DNA from: Verrucomicrobiota bacterium
GTDB taxonomy: Bacteria; Verrucomicrobiota; Verrucomicrobiia; Chthoniobacterales; Xiphinematobacteraceae
Assembly: GCA_023269545.1 (NCBI GenBank)
Contig: JAHFTB010000006.1
Location: forward strand, 1 to 64,000
Direction of reading: 5' to 3'
Length of the DNA: 64,000 nucleotides
In this document: one piece after another, positions 27,629 to 36,377 of the stretch
Layout: each line of letters starts with the position of its first letter
Position numbering within the stretch: position 1 is the stretch's first letter
Made by a program: the position numbers and the translations under genes
The notes under the pieces: model-generated
The model's input: only the letters and a program-made list of their open reading frames with translations
What the model was told of the DNA's origin: nothing
The model's database searches: none

Positions 27629-29146
27629 TTATTCCAATGATTTGCTGGAGGCATGAGGTTCGATATTTGTCGTAGCTGGAATTGAGTAGTCTTTTATGAG
27701 CTGGAGATCCGTTTGGGAAGAGGCGGCCGCATCGAGGTAGAGAAGGTGGGGATCTTCAAGAAATTCGATTTTTTGTAAACCATTGATAGGTTGACTCGCT
27801 GCTTTGGCAAGGTCTGTCAGACTATGGATGGCATGTCCGTTTACCCTGGTAAGAATGATATGACTGAGCTCGTCAAATCCCATGGTATTGTTCGAAGGCA
27901 AAACTTCGCTGAGGAAAACCACTTTTCCGTGAAATTGGGGGAGTTCCGTCTGATATTGATCGATATATACAAGTCGTTGTGGGGCACGTATTTTCCAATC
28001 TCCTCCCCATTCTTGAAGATACGGGCGTGAGAGCTCCATAAATACTAATCCTCCGAGAATAAAATAACCAGGCTGCCGATCCGGAGCATATGCGGGACTC
28101 AGGCTTTTTTCTGTGGGTTCATTGGCTAGCTTTGCCTTTCCTTCGAAAAATTTTCCATTGCGGAAAACTTTTAAACTTACTTCATCGCCCACCCGATGTT
28201 TTGTGCTAATAAGATAATTGAAATTGATTTTCCCGAAGAGAGGATCCCTAATATTCCCCTGTTCGTCCAGTGGCTGATGGTCCACGGCAAAGAGAACATC
28301 TCCCCGTTGGAGACCTGCCTTTGCGGCGGGCCCATGGTCTTTCACTTTACAAATATAAATTCCTCCGTTTTGAGGCAGATTGAGCCATCTTCGGATTTGA
28401 GGATCTCGTGTGGAAGTCGCAGTCAAACCTAAGTGAGGAACCCCGGCGTAGGGAGGGGGATTTGCTACAAATTGTTGGATCACTTGGGCAGGAATTACCT
28501 CATAGGTTTGATGTTGGGAATCTGTTCGCATGATTAAGCCGGTCAATTTTTGTTCGCGAACGACTAGTTGGGTGGCATTGGTGTCGCGATACTGAAGAGG
28601 TGCGGCTACTCGAAAGCTAAGTAAATAGCTTGTTTCTGCGGGATATAAAGTTACCGCTGCTCTGATAAGCGTTCCTTCGGTGGCATTTAATTGTCCATTT
28701 GATTGAAGCTGCAAGATGGAAAGGATGTCTCCGGGTTTTGCATTCAGATCCAGTTCACAAGGAGTCAGATCTTTAAAAAGTGATTCGGGATGGAGAAGGG
28801 CAAGGTTGTAATCGTAATCCACCCGAATCACTTGTGCTGGAGATCTCTCGCTGGTTTGTGGATTCTCAAGTTCCACATAAGTGTGATCGGCTATTAATTC
28901 CGCTGTGACTAGCACATTTCCGCCCGGTAGGAGAACTCCCATGCCAGACTGGGTAAGGGGGGCATTTTTTGCCCATGGATGCTGAAATTGATAGGACTGA
29001 ACTGTGGAATTTACACGAATGAGATGTCTTGCCCAGAAGGCTTCCGGTTGAGGCTCCGTTTCGGCGTCGCTGCTAGGGGAAGAGCTCGCTGAATTCAGAG
29101 AGAAGCAAAATGCGAAGAGAAAAAACGTCAGACGCAGCCAATTCAT
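27629..29146 (-). CDS. HtrA-like pseudoprotease with PDZ domain
   Basis: This 505-residue exported protein (signal segment about 5-20) has the layout of its neighbour: a trypsin-like domain, one PDZ domain near 235-345 (IYICKVKDHGPAAKAGLQRGDVLF) and a C-terminal PDZ-like region. Aligning with the neighbour, all three triad residues are changed. The His position is Glu83 (VTAEL), the Asp position is Asn114 (YDYNLALL), and the GNSGG block is replaced by DTNATQLVV. So it is probably not a protease but a binding or regulatory partner. The gene starts directly after a copy of the 84-bp repeat. Confidence 0.85.
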   Translation of the reverse strand: MNWLRLTFFLFAFCFSLNSASSSPSSDAETEPQPEAFWARHLIRVNSTVQSYQFQHPWAKNAPLTQSGMGVLLPGGNVLVTAELIADHTYVELENPQTSERSPAQVIRVDYDYNLALLHPESLFKDLTPCELDLNAKPGDILSILQLQSNGQLNATEGTLIRAAVTLYPAETSYLLSFRVAAPLQYRDTNATQLVVREQKLTGLIMRTDSQHQTYEVIPAQVIQQFVANPPPYAGVPHLGLTATSTRDPQIRRWLNLPQNGGIYICKVKDHGPAAKAGLQRGDVLFAVDHQPLDEQGNIRDPLFGKINFNYLISTKHRVGDEVSLKVFRNGKFFEGKAKLANEPTEKSLSPAYAPDRQPGYFILGGLVFMELSRPYLQEWGGDWKIRAPQRLVYIDQYQTELPQFHGKVVFLSEVLPSNNTMGFDELSHIILTRVNGHAIHSLTDLAKAASQPINGLQKIEFLEDPHLLYLDAAASSQTDLQLIKDYSIPATTNIEPHASSKSLE

Positions 29147-29230
29147 AACTGACGTTACGTACTTTTAGAGGCTCTGGGAGCAAAAAAACCATTTTCACCT
29201 ACAAGGTTTCCCTTTTTTGCGTAACATCAC
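29147..29230 (-). repeat. 84-bp repeat, copy 1
   Basis: This copy fills the whole gap between the two HtrA-like genes, from one base past the upstream stop to the base before the next start codon. In gene sense it begins GTGATGTTACGCAAAAAA, contains GCTCCCAGAGC and ends ACGTAACGTCAGTT next to ATG. The end segments are complementary (TTACG/CGTAA). Confidence 0.9.
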
Positions 29231-29231
29231 T

Positions 29232-30695
29232 TCATAAATTAAAATCTTTTGGTACCTTGTAACGGGTCAAAATTCGTGAGCGGGCCGCGAGAACATCTTT
29301 GCGATCTAATACAATCGGGCGGGCAGTACCGATGGTCTCGATCACATCGAAATCTACGGGTTTGGAAAATGCACTGGCGAGGTCGTTCAAGGATCGAATC
29401 TTCGTTCCATTGACACGGTCGATAATGGAGTAACGAAATCCACTCAATTGAGTGTTAATCGGATCCGGTAAAATATTGCTCAGCACGACGATTTCAGGAT
29501 GCTCCTGATACAGGCCATCATTGAGAAATTGATCAAAGTAATAATTCAAACGCAGATTGTCCGGATTATGAACAGTCATGAAATTTTGATTTGCAGGCTG
29601 GAAAAGGAGTCCCCCGTAAATAAAATAGCGAGGCTTTTTTCCGTAACTATTTGCCTGTAATTGAAACGGCCAACGTTCGCGAAGAGGAACAACGACTTTC
29701 ATCGGTTTTTTATCACGCAAAATATTGAGAGTCACATGGTCGCCTTGAAATTTTCGTTCTATCACTTCAGCCATTTCCAAAGAATTTGCGTCCAATTCCA
29801 CGGATCCGTTATTACTGACCGGATGCCCATCAATCGCGAGAATGACATCGTTTTGCCGCAGAATTCCGTCCGCGGAACCTCCAGCGTAAACCGTGCTGAT
29901 GATCACCCCCCGATGATCATCCTGTAAGCCCAGAGCCTGTCTCATGGCGGTGCCATAAAGGGAATAATAGGTAATAGCCAGGTCCATATACCCTTTGTAT
30001 TTTCCGGACTGGATATCTTTGAGGAAACGGTCAATTACGGGTGTGGGGATAATGTATCCGACATTTTGAGCGACATTCCCTCGATAGCCTTGAAAGGCGA
30101 TGCCCGCTACTAATTGGTTTTGTATGACAGGTCCGCCACTGTTTCCCGGATTAATAGCAGCATCGATCTGAACTGTTAAGTGGGAATCGATTCCGGAATG
30201 AGTATAGGTCTGGAAATCAATGCGCGACACAATCCCCCGAGTTACCGAGAGCTTTTCTCCCCCCACCGGATAACCATAGACGGTGACAGCGGACTCCACA
30301 TGGGGAATACTACCCAATTCAAGGGGGACTGTATTTTTGAAGAAAGAGGGATCTTCCGGAACCAAGAGGGCTAGATCGCAGTCATGTGCAATGTAGAGAA
30401 CACGAGCTGAAAAAGGTCGAAGATCTCCTTCTTTGGAAAGATTGATAAAGCGGGCATCACTGACCACATGGGCATTTGTGAGAATCCGATGGCCAGCGAT
30501 GATGAATCCCGTGCCAATTCCATCGCTAATTTCACCCGAATTCCAGGGTACACGGTAATCCGGAGTTTGGCTGGTCGTTTCGATGCGGATCACACTCTCG
30601 TTCATGGAGGAAAAACGGGCTAAAACGACGACTTCCGACAAATTTAGACACAGAAAAACTGCAAACAGCGTATGAAAAAGGACCGAAAGCTTCAT
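29232..30695 (-). CDS. HtrA/Deg-type serine protease with PDZ domains
   Basis: This 487-residue protein has an N-terminal signal segment (about 4-26). The trypsin-like domain has an intact triad: His76 in LTNAHVV, Asp107 in DCDLALL and Ser186 in NPGNSGGPV. A PDZ domain follows at about 235-340 (GVIISTVYAGGSADGILRQ), then a C-terminal PDZ-like region similar to the plant Deg2/Deg9 group. It should degrade or refold damaged envelope proteins. The next gene is a paralogue that has lost the triad. A copy of the 84-bp repeat lies 1 base upstream of its start. Confidence 0.93.
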   Translation of the reverse strand: MKLSVLFHTLFAVFLCLNLSEVVVLARFSSMNESVIRIETTSQTPDYRVPWNSGEISDGIGTGFIIAGHRILTNAHVVSDARFINLSKEGDLRPFSARVLYIAHDCDLALLVPEDPSFFKNTVPLELGSIPHVESAVTVYGYPVGGEKLSVTRGIVSRIDFQTYTHSGIDSHLTVQIDAAINPGNSGGPVIQNQLVAGIAFQGYRGNVAQNVGYIIPTPVIDRFLKDIQSGKYKGYMDLAITYYSLYGTAMRQALGLQDDHRGVIISTVYAGGSADGILRQNDVILAIDGHPVSNNGSVELDANSLEMAEVIERKFQGDHVTLNILRDKKPMKVVVPLRERWPFQLQANSYGKKPRYFIYGGLLFQPANQNFMTVHNPDNLRLNYYFDQFLNDGLYQEHPEIVVLSNILPDPINTQLSGFRYSIIDRVNGTKIRSLNDLASAFSKPVDFDVIETIGTARPIVLDRKDVLAARSRILTRYKVPKDFNL

Positions 30696-30696
30696 T

Positions 30697-30781
30697 GTAA
30701 CTCACGTTACGCACTTTGAGAAGCTCTGGGAGCAAAAAAACCATTTTAGCCCACAAGGTTTCCTTTTTTGCGTCAGATCAC
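30697..30781 (-). repeat. 84-bp repeat, copy 2
   Basis: In gene sense this copy runs GTGATCTGACGCAAAAAAGG to GCGTAACGTGAGTTAC and is followed after one base by the protease ATG. The core GCTCCCAGAGC is unchanged. The end stems pair with one G/A mismatch. Confidence 0.9.
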
Positions 30782-30974
30782 ATTGTAAAACGACCGGAAT
30801 AGGCAAATGTCTTTGTGGAAATCCTCCGGATGGAGTCCGTATGAGAATATCAAAAGATTTTCTCAAGATCTTGATTATTAGTTACTTGATTTTTTTCGCA
30901 AAAGGTATTCCACTGGGGAAATCCTCTCGCAAGGCTTCATTTGACAGGGAGGGAAGGAACATCCAACTTGAATT

Positions 30975-31112
30975 ATGAATAAATTTATCCTGGCCCTTTT
31001 AGTGGGTGTAATGACTTCTGTGACAGCATTCGGACAGTGCATAAACTGCCCTTGTAAAACCGAAAAGAAAACCTTGGGGACCTGTGTGAAGTGTGGTTGT
31101 TGTAAAGACTAG
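30975..31112 (+). CDS. Small Cys-rich exported peptide, 45 residues
   Basis: This is a short ORF starting at ATG 30975. Residues 1-20 form a clear signal peptide (FILALLVGVMTSVTAFG). The remaining 25 residues contain seven cysteines in the patterns CINCPC and CVKCGCC, with Lys and Thr between. Such spacing suits metal binding or disulphide bonding. It stands alone on the + strand between the protease and the 373-residue protein. A purine-rich gggagggaagg lies about 20 bases upstream, somewhat far for a ribosome site. No family is recognised. Confidence 0.7.
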   Translation: MNKFILALLVGVMTSVTAFGQCINCPCKTEKKTLGTCVKCGCCKD

Positions 31113-31257
31113 TTCCTCGTTGTCGGTTCTCAGTTTTTAAAGCTGGCGGGTGGAATATACCCGGACGTCATTTCGTATTTCTTACGAAGAAATTTCCTAA
31201 GTTTTTTAGGGAAATGCTTCAGGTTGCATTGTATATTTAAATTGTAACGTATGCTGT

Positions 31258-31280
31258 TGCGCAATCCCAATCATTGCGCA
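31258..31280. promoter_or_regulatory. Inverted repeat and AT-rich promoter region
   Basis: TGCGCAAT (31258-31265) and ATTGCGCA (31273-31280) form a perfect 8-base inverted repeat with a 7-base spacer. It lies about 50 bases before the 373-residue ORF. Two TATAAT hexamers follow at 31303 and 31315. It may be an operator for that gene. Confidence 0.4.
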
Positions 31281-31330
31281 TGATGATTCGTAGAAACAGT
31301 AATATAATATACAATATAATTTAAATAAAT

Positions 31331-32452
31331 ATGAGTTCAACTAATGGTGCTGTCAATTGTAGTAATGTTAATAACAATGCATTCTCAGTTTCGGGGAATA
31401 CAGGAAATTCAGCCCCCCATGAAACAAGTTTTTTTTATAAGAGGCCTCTAAGTTTAGTTTGTTCTACGGCGGGGTTTGTCGGTCGGACGCTTGCCAACGT
31501 GCCACGAACCGTCGGGATGATAGTGGGAGGAGGATTAAAATTGGTATATGATTACCCTGTATTAATGCTGCCGTTATTGGTAGGAGCAGCGGGGGAGTTC
31601 GCGAAGGTTACTGGTATGCCGATTGAGCCTACTCCTAGTAGTATTAATGTGAGTACTCCATTAATAATGTCCGATGGAGGGCTTCAGGGGGATCAAGGGT
31701 TTAATCAGTGTATGAAACAGGAATTAAATGTTATCATTAGTGGTCACTATAATTCAAGGAATGGAACAGGGACATTTCAACGAGCTGATCCAGATAGAGA
31801 GGCACAAGTGCATCGTATATATTGCGATAAACAAGAATTCTGTGCTCCAGTAACTCCGTACCAAGAAGGCAGTATTTGTAAAATGCAGATAGAAGGAATG
31901 GATGGGTCCAATTCTTCCTCCTTTAAATTTAACAATCGAGAGATAGAGAATGTATGGCATGGCAAAGGTGATTTGTCAGAATCAGAACTAGCAAACTATC
32001 AGAAATGCGTAAATCAACGTACCGTTATAGTAAATTCTCAAAATATGACTTCCTTGGAGGCTGATGTGATAAGGACTGCTGATTGTGCAGAAAGGAGCAG
32101 GGCAACTCCTCAGGATCTTCCCCAGGAGGATGGCGGAGCGACCTTGGGCTTTGCCTCTCCGACAGAAGCTTCAGTTCCCCATATACAAAGGGCGAACGCG
32201 CATAGGTCGTGGGTATCATCAAAAGATAAGGATGAAGAACCAACACATTTTATAAATTCGAGCGAGCCACCCGCCGCCGACCTTCCTATACTACCTGATG
32301 AGCCTACTCAGCAGCCTCCTCAAAATAACAATGGCAAAAATATCGGTGCTGCTATTATGGTACCTCTTATTGTGGTAGGTGCTGCGGCCGGGATATGTGC
32401 CTTCAGCAAGAGTCACGGAAAAAGGGACTACAAGCCAGCGGTATCAGTATAA
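31331..32452 (+). CDS. Unrecognised Cys-containing membrane protein
   Basis: This 373-residue protein has an Asn/Ser-rich N-terminus (1-30), a block of hydrophobic segments at about 40-95, and a soluble middle of about 120-260 with several spaced cysteines (QCMKQ, YCDKQEFC, SICKMQ, YQKCVN, ADCAER). A Pro-rich stretch comes next (about 305-330). A membrane span at about 340-360 precedes a basic tail. It is preceded by strongly AT-rich DNA and an inverted repeat. No family is recognised. A secreted or surface role in a host-associated bacterium is only a guess. Confidence 0.65.
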   Translation: MSSTNGAVNCSNVNNNAFSVSGNTGNSAPHETSFFYKRPLSLVCSTAGFVGRTLANVPRTVGMIVGGGLKLVYDYPVLMLPLLVGAAGEFAKVTGMPIEPTPSSINVSTPLIMSDGGLQGDQGFNQCMKQELNVIISGHYNSRNGTGTFQRADPDREAQVHRIYCDKQEFCAPVTPYQEGSICKMQIEGMDGSNSSSFKFNNREIENVWHGKGDLSESELANYQKCVNQRTVIVNSQNMTSLEADVIRTADCAERSRATPQDLPQEDGGATLGFASPTEASVPHIQRANAHRSWVSSKDKDEEPTHFINSSEPPAADLPILPDEPTQQPPQNNNGKNIGAAIMVPLIVVGAAAGICAFSKSHGKRDYKPAVSV

Positions 32453-32480
32453 AGAAAGAGCTATCTGAAAATATATACCT

Positions 32481-32504
32481 GAGAGCATTTTAAAAAATGC
32501 TCTC
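32481..32504. terminator. Bidirectional terminator-like hairpin
   Basis: GAGAGCATTTT and AAAATGCTCTC form a perfect 11-base inverted repeat around 2 bases. It lies between two convergent genes, the 373-residue protein and the metallophosphoesterase. The A/T-rich top of the stem gives U-runs on either strand. Confidence 0.75.
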
Positions 32505-32511
32505 AAGTACT

Positions 32512-33429
32512 TTACACCAAAATAAAGGCCTTTTCGGAGAGCGTTTTTTCTCCGAACATCCATCGATAAGCACCTAGCCGGCCTCCTTTGGAGACTCCAA
32601 AATCGAGACAAGCAAGATTAGTGAGTAGAGGGACGGCTGGTTTGGAGAATCCGTAGTGACCAAAGAAGGTAGGGGGGGCGGAAGGTGGATAAGCCAGAAA
32701 GTGAGAGCGGAGATCTTCGGGAAGGGGTTTATTAGGAAGGGAAGGTTCTTCCGGATAGCCGATGTGTTTCCATGTCAAATCGCCGGCTGTCCACCATTTG
32801 ATTCGAAACGACAGTGGGGTTCTCCTTAAAGTAATAGACGCAGGAGCGGTGATTTTAATGCCGTTCATGAGAGCTTTCAGTGCTTGTGTTCGTGCACTAG
32901 CGGTTTCTGTGAGATCAGAGAAGGTGATGTGATTGCCTTGCGGTGAATTTGTCACAGTTCGCACGGCTTCGCTATTCCAGCATGCGTGGACACAGCGGAT
33001 GCCATGAGTTTCCAGGCAGATGGGAAGACGCATTAACCAGTCTATGCAAGCGTTCCATTCTCCCATCCGTGAGTGAAATTCGGCGAGAGTCTTGGCTAAC
33101 TGAGCTTCTATCTTTGCATGTTTGCTTGGGCTGGTCCGTACAGCCAGACCGCGTGCATAGGCTATGGCATTATATTCATGGTTGCCAATAATGACCTTGG
33201 CCTCTCCAGCCATTTCCATGGCTCGAATGATGTGAATGGTCTTACGAATTTCCGGTCCACGGTTAATAAAGTCCCCCAAGAAAACGGCGAGTCGCCGAGG
33301 ATGATGATAGATGCCATTTTTTTCGCGGTATTCTAATCGCTCGAGGAGTCGACGGAGTTTTTCGGCCTCGCCGTGCACGTCGCCAATGATGTCTATACCC
33401 AGGTGGTGGCCACTATTGTACTGAGCCAT
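32512..33429 (-). CDS. Calcineurin-like metallophosphoesterase
   Basis: This 305-residue protein has the family metal-binding motifs in order: DIIGDVHGE (about 14-22), FLGDFINRGP and IIGNHEYNA. The layout is that of PrpA/ApaH-like phosphatases, which act on phosphoproteins or dinucleoside polyphosphates. The C-terminal part contains a histidine block (FLGHYGF-like FFGHYGFSK) that completes the metal site. The substrate cannot be told. It is a single gene, convergent with the upstream membrane protein. Confidence 0.9.
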   Translation of the reverse strand: MAQYNSGHHLGIDIIGDVHGEAEKLRRLLERLEYREKNGIYHHPRRLAVFLGDFINRGPEIRKTIHIIRAMEMAGEAKVIIGNHEYNAIAYARGLAVRTSPSKHAKIEAQLAKTLAEFHSRMGEWNACIDWLMRLPICLETHGIRCVHACWNSEAVRTVTNSPQGNHITFSDLTETASARTQALKALMNGIKITAPASITLRRTPLSFRIKWWTAGDLTWKHIGYPEEPSLPNKPLPEDLRSHFLAYPPSAPPTFFGHYGFSKPAVPLLTNLACLDFGVSKGGRLGAYRWMFGEKTLSEKAFILV

Positions 33430-33561
33430 AAATTACAGGATATGCGCCGCTTGCATTTTTGGCGCTGGTCCGGGAATAAACGAAACCTATTTTGTACGCA
33501 AAGTGTATCATGCAAAATGCTCTGGCACATTACGATAGGGAATGGGGCCATCGGGCTGGCA

Positions 33562-34500
33562 TTATCGACTCAGTTCGAGCATGCGCCGTATCGGCCGCTC
33601 AGCGCGAGCTCGAATCGCTTCGGCTATTTCAATCTCAGGCTGGAGGTTTAATAGGCAGTCGTGTAGCTTTTCCAATGTATTCATTTTCATGAAACGGCAG
33701 TCTGCGCAGGCGCAGGTCTCTGTGGGGCCGGGGATGAATATCTTGTCCGGTATCTCCCGGCGCAGACGATGCAGCATGCCAGATTCTGTGACAATAATAA
33801 AACTCTTCGCTGGGCTATTTGCGCAATAATGAATCATTTTCTCCGTCGAACAGACCTCGTCTGCAAGTATACGCACGGATTCTATGCATTCAGGATGGGC
33901 GACTACAGCGGCATCGGGGAAGGTGTTCCGGATTTTTGTGATACTACGGTGGGTGAACTCAATATGGATATAACAGGAGCCACGCCAGAGATCCATTTTT
34001 CGCCCTGTTTGCTGCATCACCCACGCTCCTAAATTTTGATCGGGTACGAAAAGGATATTCCGATTCCGTGGAGCACTATTCACAATTTTTACTGCGTTTC
34101 CGCTGGTACAAATCACATCACTCAATGCTTTTACTCCTGCCGAGCAATTTATGTATGCGATGACATAATAATTTTTTTCCGCATTCTGATGCAAATAAGC
34201 TTCCAACTTGTCTGCAGGGCATGCTTCGGCAAGAGAGCAGCCAGCATCCAGATCGGGGAGAATCACGCGTTTGGCTGGGTTGATGATCTTGGCGGTTTCC
34301 CCCATGAAATGGACTCCGCAGAAAGCAATGACTTCCGCGTCTGCTCGGGTAGCGCAATAACTCAAACCCAAAGAATCTCCGACAAAATCCGCGAGTTCTT
34401 GAATTTCGGCAATTTGATAATTGTGAGCAAGGATGGTCGCATTTCGTTCTTTCTTAAGAGCGAGAATATCCTCCACAATATCAGTGGAAATTACAGCCAT
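33562..34500 (-). CDS. nadA: Quinolinate synthase A
   Basis: This 312-residue protein makes quinolinate from iminoaspartate and dihydroxyacetone phosphate in NAD synthesis. Family blocks are AHNYQIAEIQELADFVGDS, CGVHFMGETAKI and DLDAGCSLAEACP. The cluster ligands are expected at Cys88, Cys205 (AHPEC) and the CACADC segment at 263-268. nadB and nadC are not in the window. It follows fabD by 43 bases in the same direction. Confidence 0.96.
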   Translation of the reverse strand: MAVISTDIVEDILALKKERNATILAHNYQIAEIQELADFVGDSLGLSYCATRADAEVIAFCGVHFMGETAKIINPAKRVILPDLDAGCSLAEACPADKLEAYLHQNAEKNYYVIAYINCSAGVKALSDVICTSGNAVKIVNSAPRNRNILFVPDQNLGAWVMQQTGRKMDLWRGSCYIHIEFTHRSITKIRNTFPDAAVVAHPECIESVRILADEVCSTEKMIHYCANSPAKSFIIVTESGMLHRLRREIPDKIFIPGPTETCACADCRFMKMNTLEKLHDCLLNLQPEIEIAEAIRARAERPIRRMLELSR

Positions 34501-34543
34501 GGTATAGATGTACTCATCTTGAATCCGAGATCAAGCCAGGCTT

Positions 34544-35467
34544 TTAGAGTGATTTTATAACTTTCTCCAATGTGGCTTTATTCGAAATACTTAGGACACG
34601 AGTGCCTTTACAAATGCGATTTGCAAGGCCCGCGAGGACATCACCGGGACTCAATTCCAATAGGATATCACAATGCAGCTGATTGACAAGATATTGTATG
34701 GACTCCATCCATCGTACACTATTCGTGACCTGTTCCGCAAGGGTACGCCGAATGGTTTCTGGGTCAGAAACCGGCAGGGCGTCCACATTGCAAATGACAG
34801 GTACCGAAGGGGAGGAAAGAGAAGTGGCCTCCAGCTCTTGCTGGAGGCGTTTATAAGCGGGTTCCATCAAACGAGAATGAAAGGCTCCTGCTACCTTGAG
34901 TTCCACGGCCTTACGGGCGCCATAGTCCTTGGCTAAAGAAGCGGCTAATGCCACCTTGGAGGCTTCTCCGGAAATGACAATCTGTCCGGGGCAATTCAGA
35001 TTCGCCACATCCACATCCGTGGCAGCTGCTAAATCCCGAACGACAGTTTCTTCCGCTCCGATGATTGCTGCCATACCTCCCGTGCTTTCCTCACAGGCTT
35101 GTTGCATGAATGTGGCTCTTTGAGAGACTAGCCTTAATCCCGTTTCAAAATCGAATGTCCCTGCAGCTGTGTGCGCCGTAAACTCGCCCAGAGACAGCCC
35201 TGCCGCAGCGGAGAATTCAAAACCTGGTAAAGTGCTTTTGAGAGCCGAGAGCAGTGCCAACCCGTGAACATAGAGAGCCGGTTGGCAAATAGCCGTTTGG
35301 GTCAATTCTTCCGCCGGACCATTGAACATGACTTGGGAGAGGGGATATTTGAGAAACTCATCCGCTTTTTGAAACAATCTGAAAGCTTCGGGAAAAGTTT
35401 CATAAATATCACGGCCCATGCCTATGGTCTGAGCCCCTTGTCCGGCGAACATTAATCCTATCTTCAT
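34544..35467 (-). CDS. fabD: Malonyl-CoA:ACP transacylase
   Basis: This 307-residue protein loads malonate onto acyl carrier protein for fatty acid synthesis. It has FAGQGAQTIGMG at the N-terminus, the nucleophile motif GLSLGE with Ser92, and the catalytic His197 in GAFHSRLM. The usual GHSLGE is GLSLGE here, a variant seen in other bacterial transacylases. The rest of the fab cluster is not present. A copy of the 84-bp repeat starts 2 bases before its ATG. Confidence 0.95.
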   Translation of the reverse strand: MKIGLMFAGQGAQTIGMGRDIYETFPEAFRLFQKADEFLKYPLSQVMFNGPAEELTQTAICQPALYVHGLALLSALKSTLPGFEFSAAAGLSLGEFTAHTAAGTFDFETGLRLVSQRATFMQQACEESTGGMAAIIGAEETVVRDLAAATDVDVANLNCPGQIVISGEASKVALAASLAKDYGARKAVELKVAGAFHSRLMEPAYKRLQQELEATSLSSPSVPVICNVDALPVSDPETIRRTLAEQVTNSVRWMESIQYLVNQLHCDILLELSPGDVLAGLANRICKGTRVLSISNKATLEKVIKSL

Positions 35468-35469
35468 GG

Positions 35470-35551
35470 GTAACTGACGTTACGCACTTTTAGGAGCTCT
35501 GGGAGCAAAAAAACCATTTTCACTCACAAGGTCTCTTTTTTTGCGTAAGTT
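35470..35551 (-). repeat. 84-bp repeat, copy 3
   Basis: In gene sense it runs from AGAACTTACGCAAAAAAAG to GCGTAACGTCAGTTAC, then the fabD start codon. The end stems pair perfectly (TTACGCA/TGCGTAA). Its distal end differs from the other copies and resembles the degenerate element at 46292. Confidence 0.9.
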
Positions 35552-35572
35552 CTGTTAATATGGGATTTTTAC

Positions 35573-36121
35573 ATGACGATTATTGAAACGGAGAGGTTGC
35601 TTCTTCGCACCTGGACACCAGAGGATGCGGAAACCTATTTTCAAATGAACCAAGATCCCGAGGTGATAAAATTTTTACAGGGACCGCTGACAAGAGAGCA
35701 GGTCAATGACGTCATCCGGTCTACAAATAGGCATCAAAAAGAACTGGGCTATAGTTTGTTTGCGGCTGAGCTAAAAGAATCCGGACAATTCATTGGATTC
35801 ATTGGTCTCAATGATATGGATTTCTTTTCGAAATTTGGAGCGCATTTCACGCCTGCAGTGGAAGTGGCCTGGCGTTTGGGATCTCAGTATTGGAATAAAG
35901 GTTACGCATCAGAAGGTGCGAAAGCTTCTTTGGATTATGGATTTAGTCACAAAATTGGACTCCAAGAAATTGTAGCATGTACGGTGCCCGGCAACCACCG
36001 CTCTATTCGTGTGATGGAAAGAATTGGGATGATGAGAGATTTTGATGGGGACTTTGCTCATCCCAAACTGGAGCCACATCATCCGCTTTCCAAACACGTG
36101 CTTTACAGGATTCGCCGATAA
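35573..36121 (+). CDS. GNAT-family N-acetyltransferase, RimJ/RimL-like
   Basis: This 182-residue protein has the GNAT pattern of small-molecule or ribosomal-protein acetyltransferases. The N-terminus is ETERLLLRTWTPEDAE, the core strand is VEVAWRLGSQYWNKGYASEGAKA (acetyl-CoA binding), and NHRSIRVMERIGM follows near the end. The substrate is unknown. It is divergent from fabD with copy 3 of the repeat in the spacer. Confidence 0.9.
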   Translation: MTIIETERLLLRTWTPEDAETYFQMNQDPEVIKFLQGPLTREQVNDVIRSTNRHQKELGYSLFAAELKESGQFIGFIGLNDMDFFSKFGAHFTPAVEVAWRLGSQYWNKGYASEGAKASLDYGFSHKIGLQEIVACTVPGNHRSIRVMERIGMMRDFDGDFAHPKLEPHHPLSKHVLYRIRR

Positions 36122-36168
36122 GAGCTCTCGTTTGGACAACGTTGCGTCAAACGTTCTGAGCATCGCAA

Positions 36169-36258
36169 TGGCGGATGGGGGGAGATTCGAACTCCCGGTG
36201 CCGATGAAGGCACACACGCTTTCCAGGCGTGCACAATAGACCGCTCTGTCACCCATCC
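36169..36258 (-). tRNA. tRNA-Ser, anticodon GGA
   Basis: On the - strand the acceptor stem is GGATGGG/CCCATCC with discriminator G and an encoded CCA. The anticodon loop CTGGAAA gives GGA. A long variable arm (GTGCCTTCATCGGCAC) and the T arm GGGAGTTCGAATCTCCC fit a class II serine tRNA. Confidence 0.95.
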
Positions 36259-36377
36259 CCTGCGGGGAAACATAAAATCCTACAGGAATTGTGACGAATG
36301 ACAACTCAAGGTTGTGGATATAGCGAAACCAGTATCAAATGAGTTTGAATTGACCGTTATTATAGAAGCCCGAGAAG

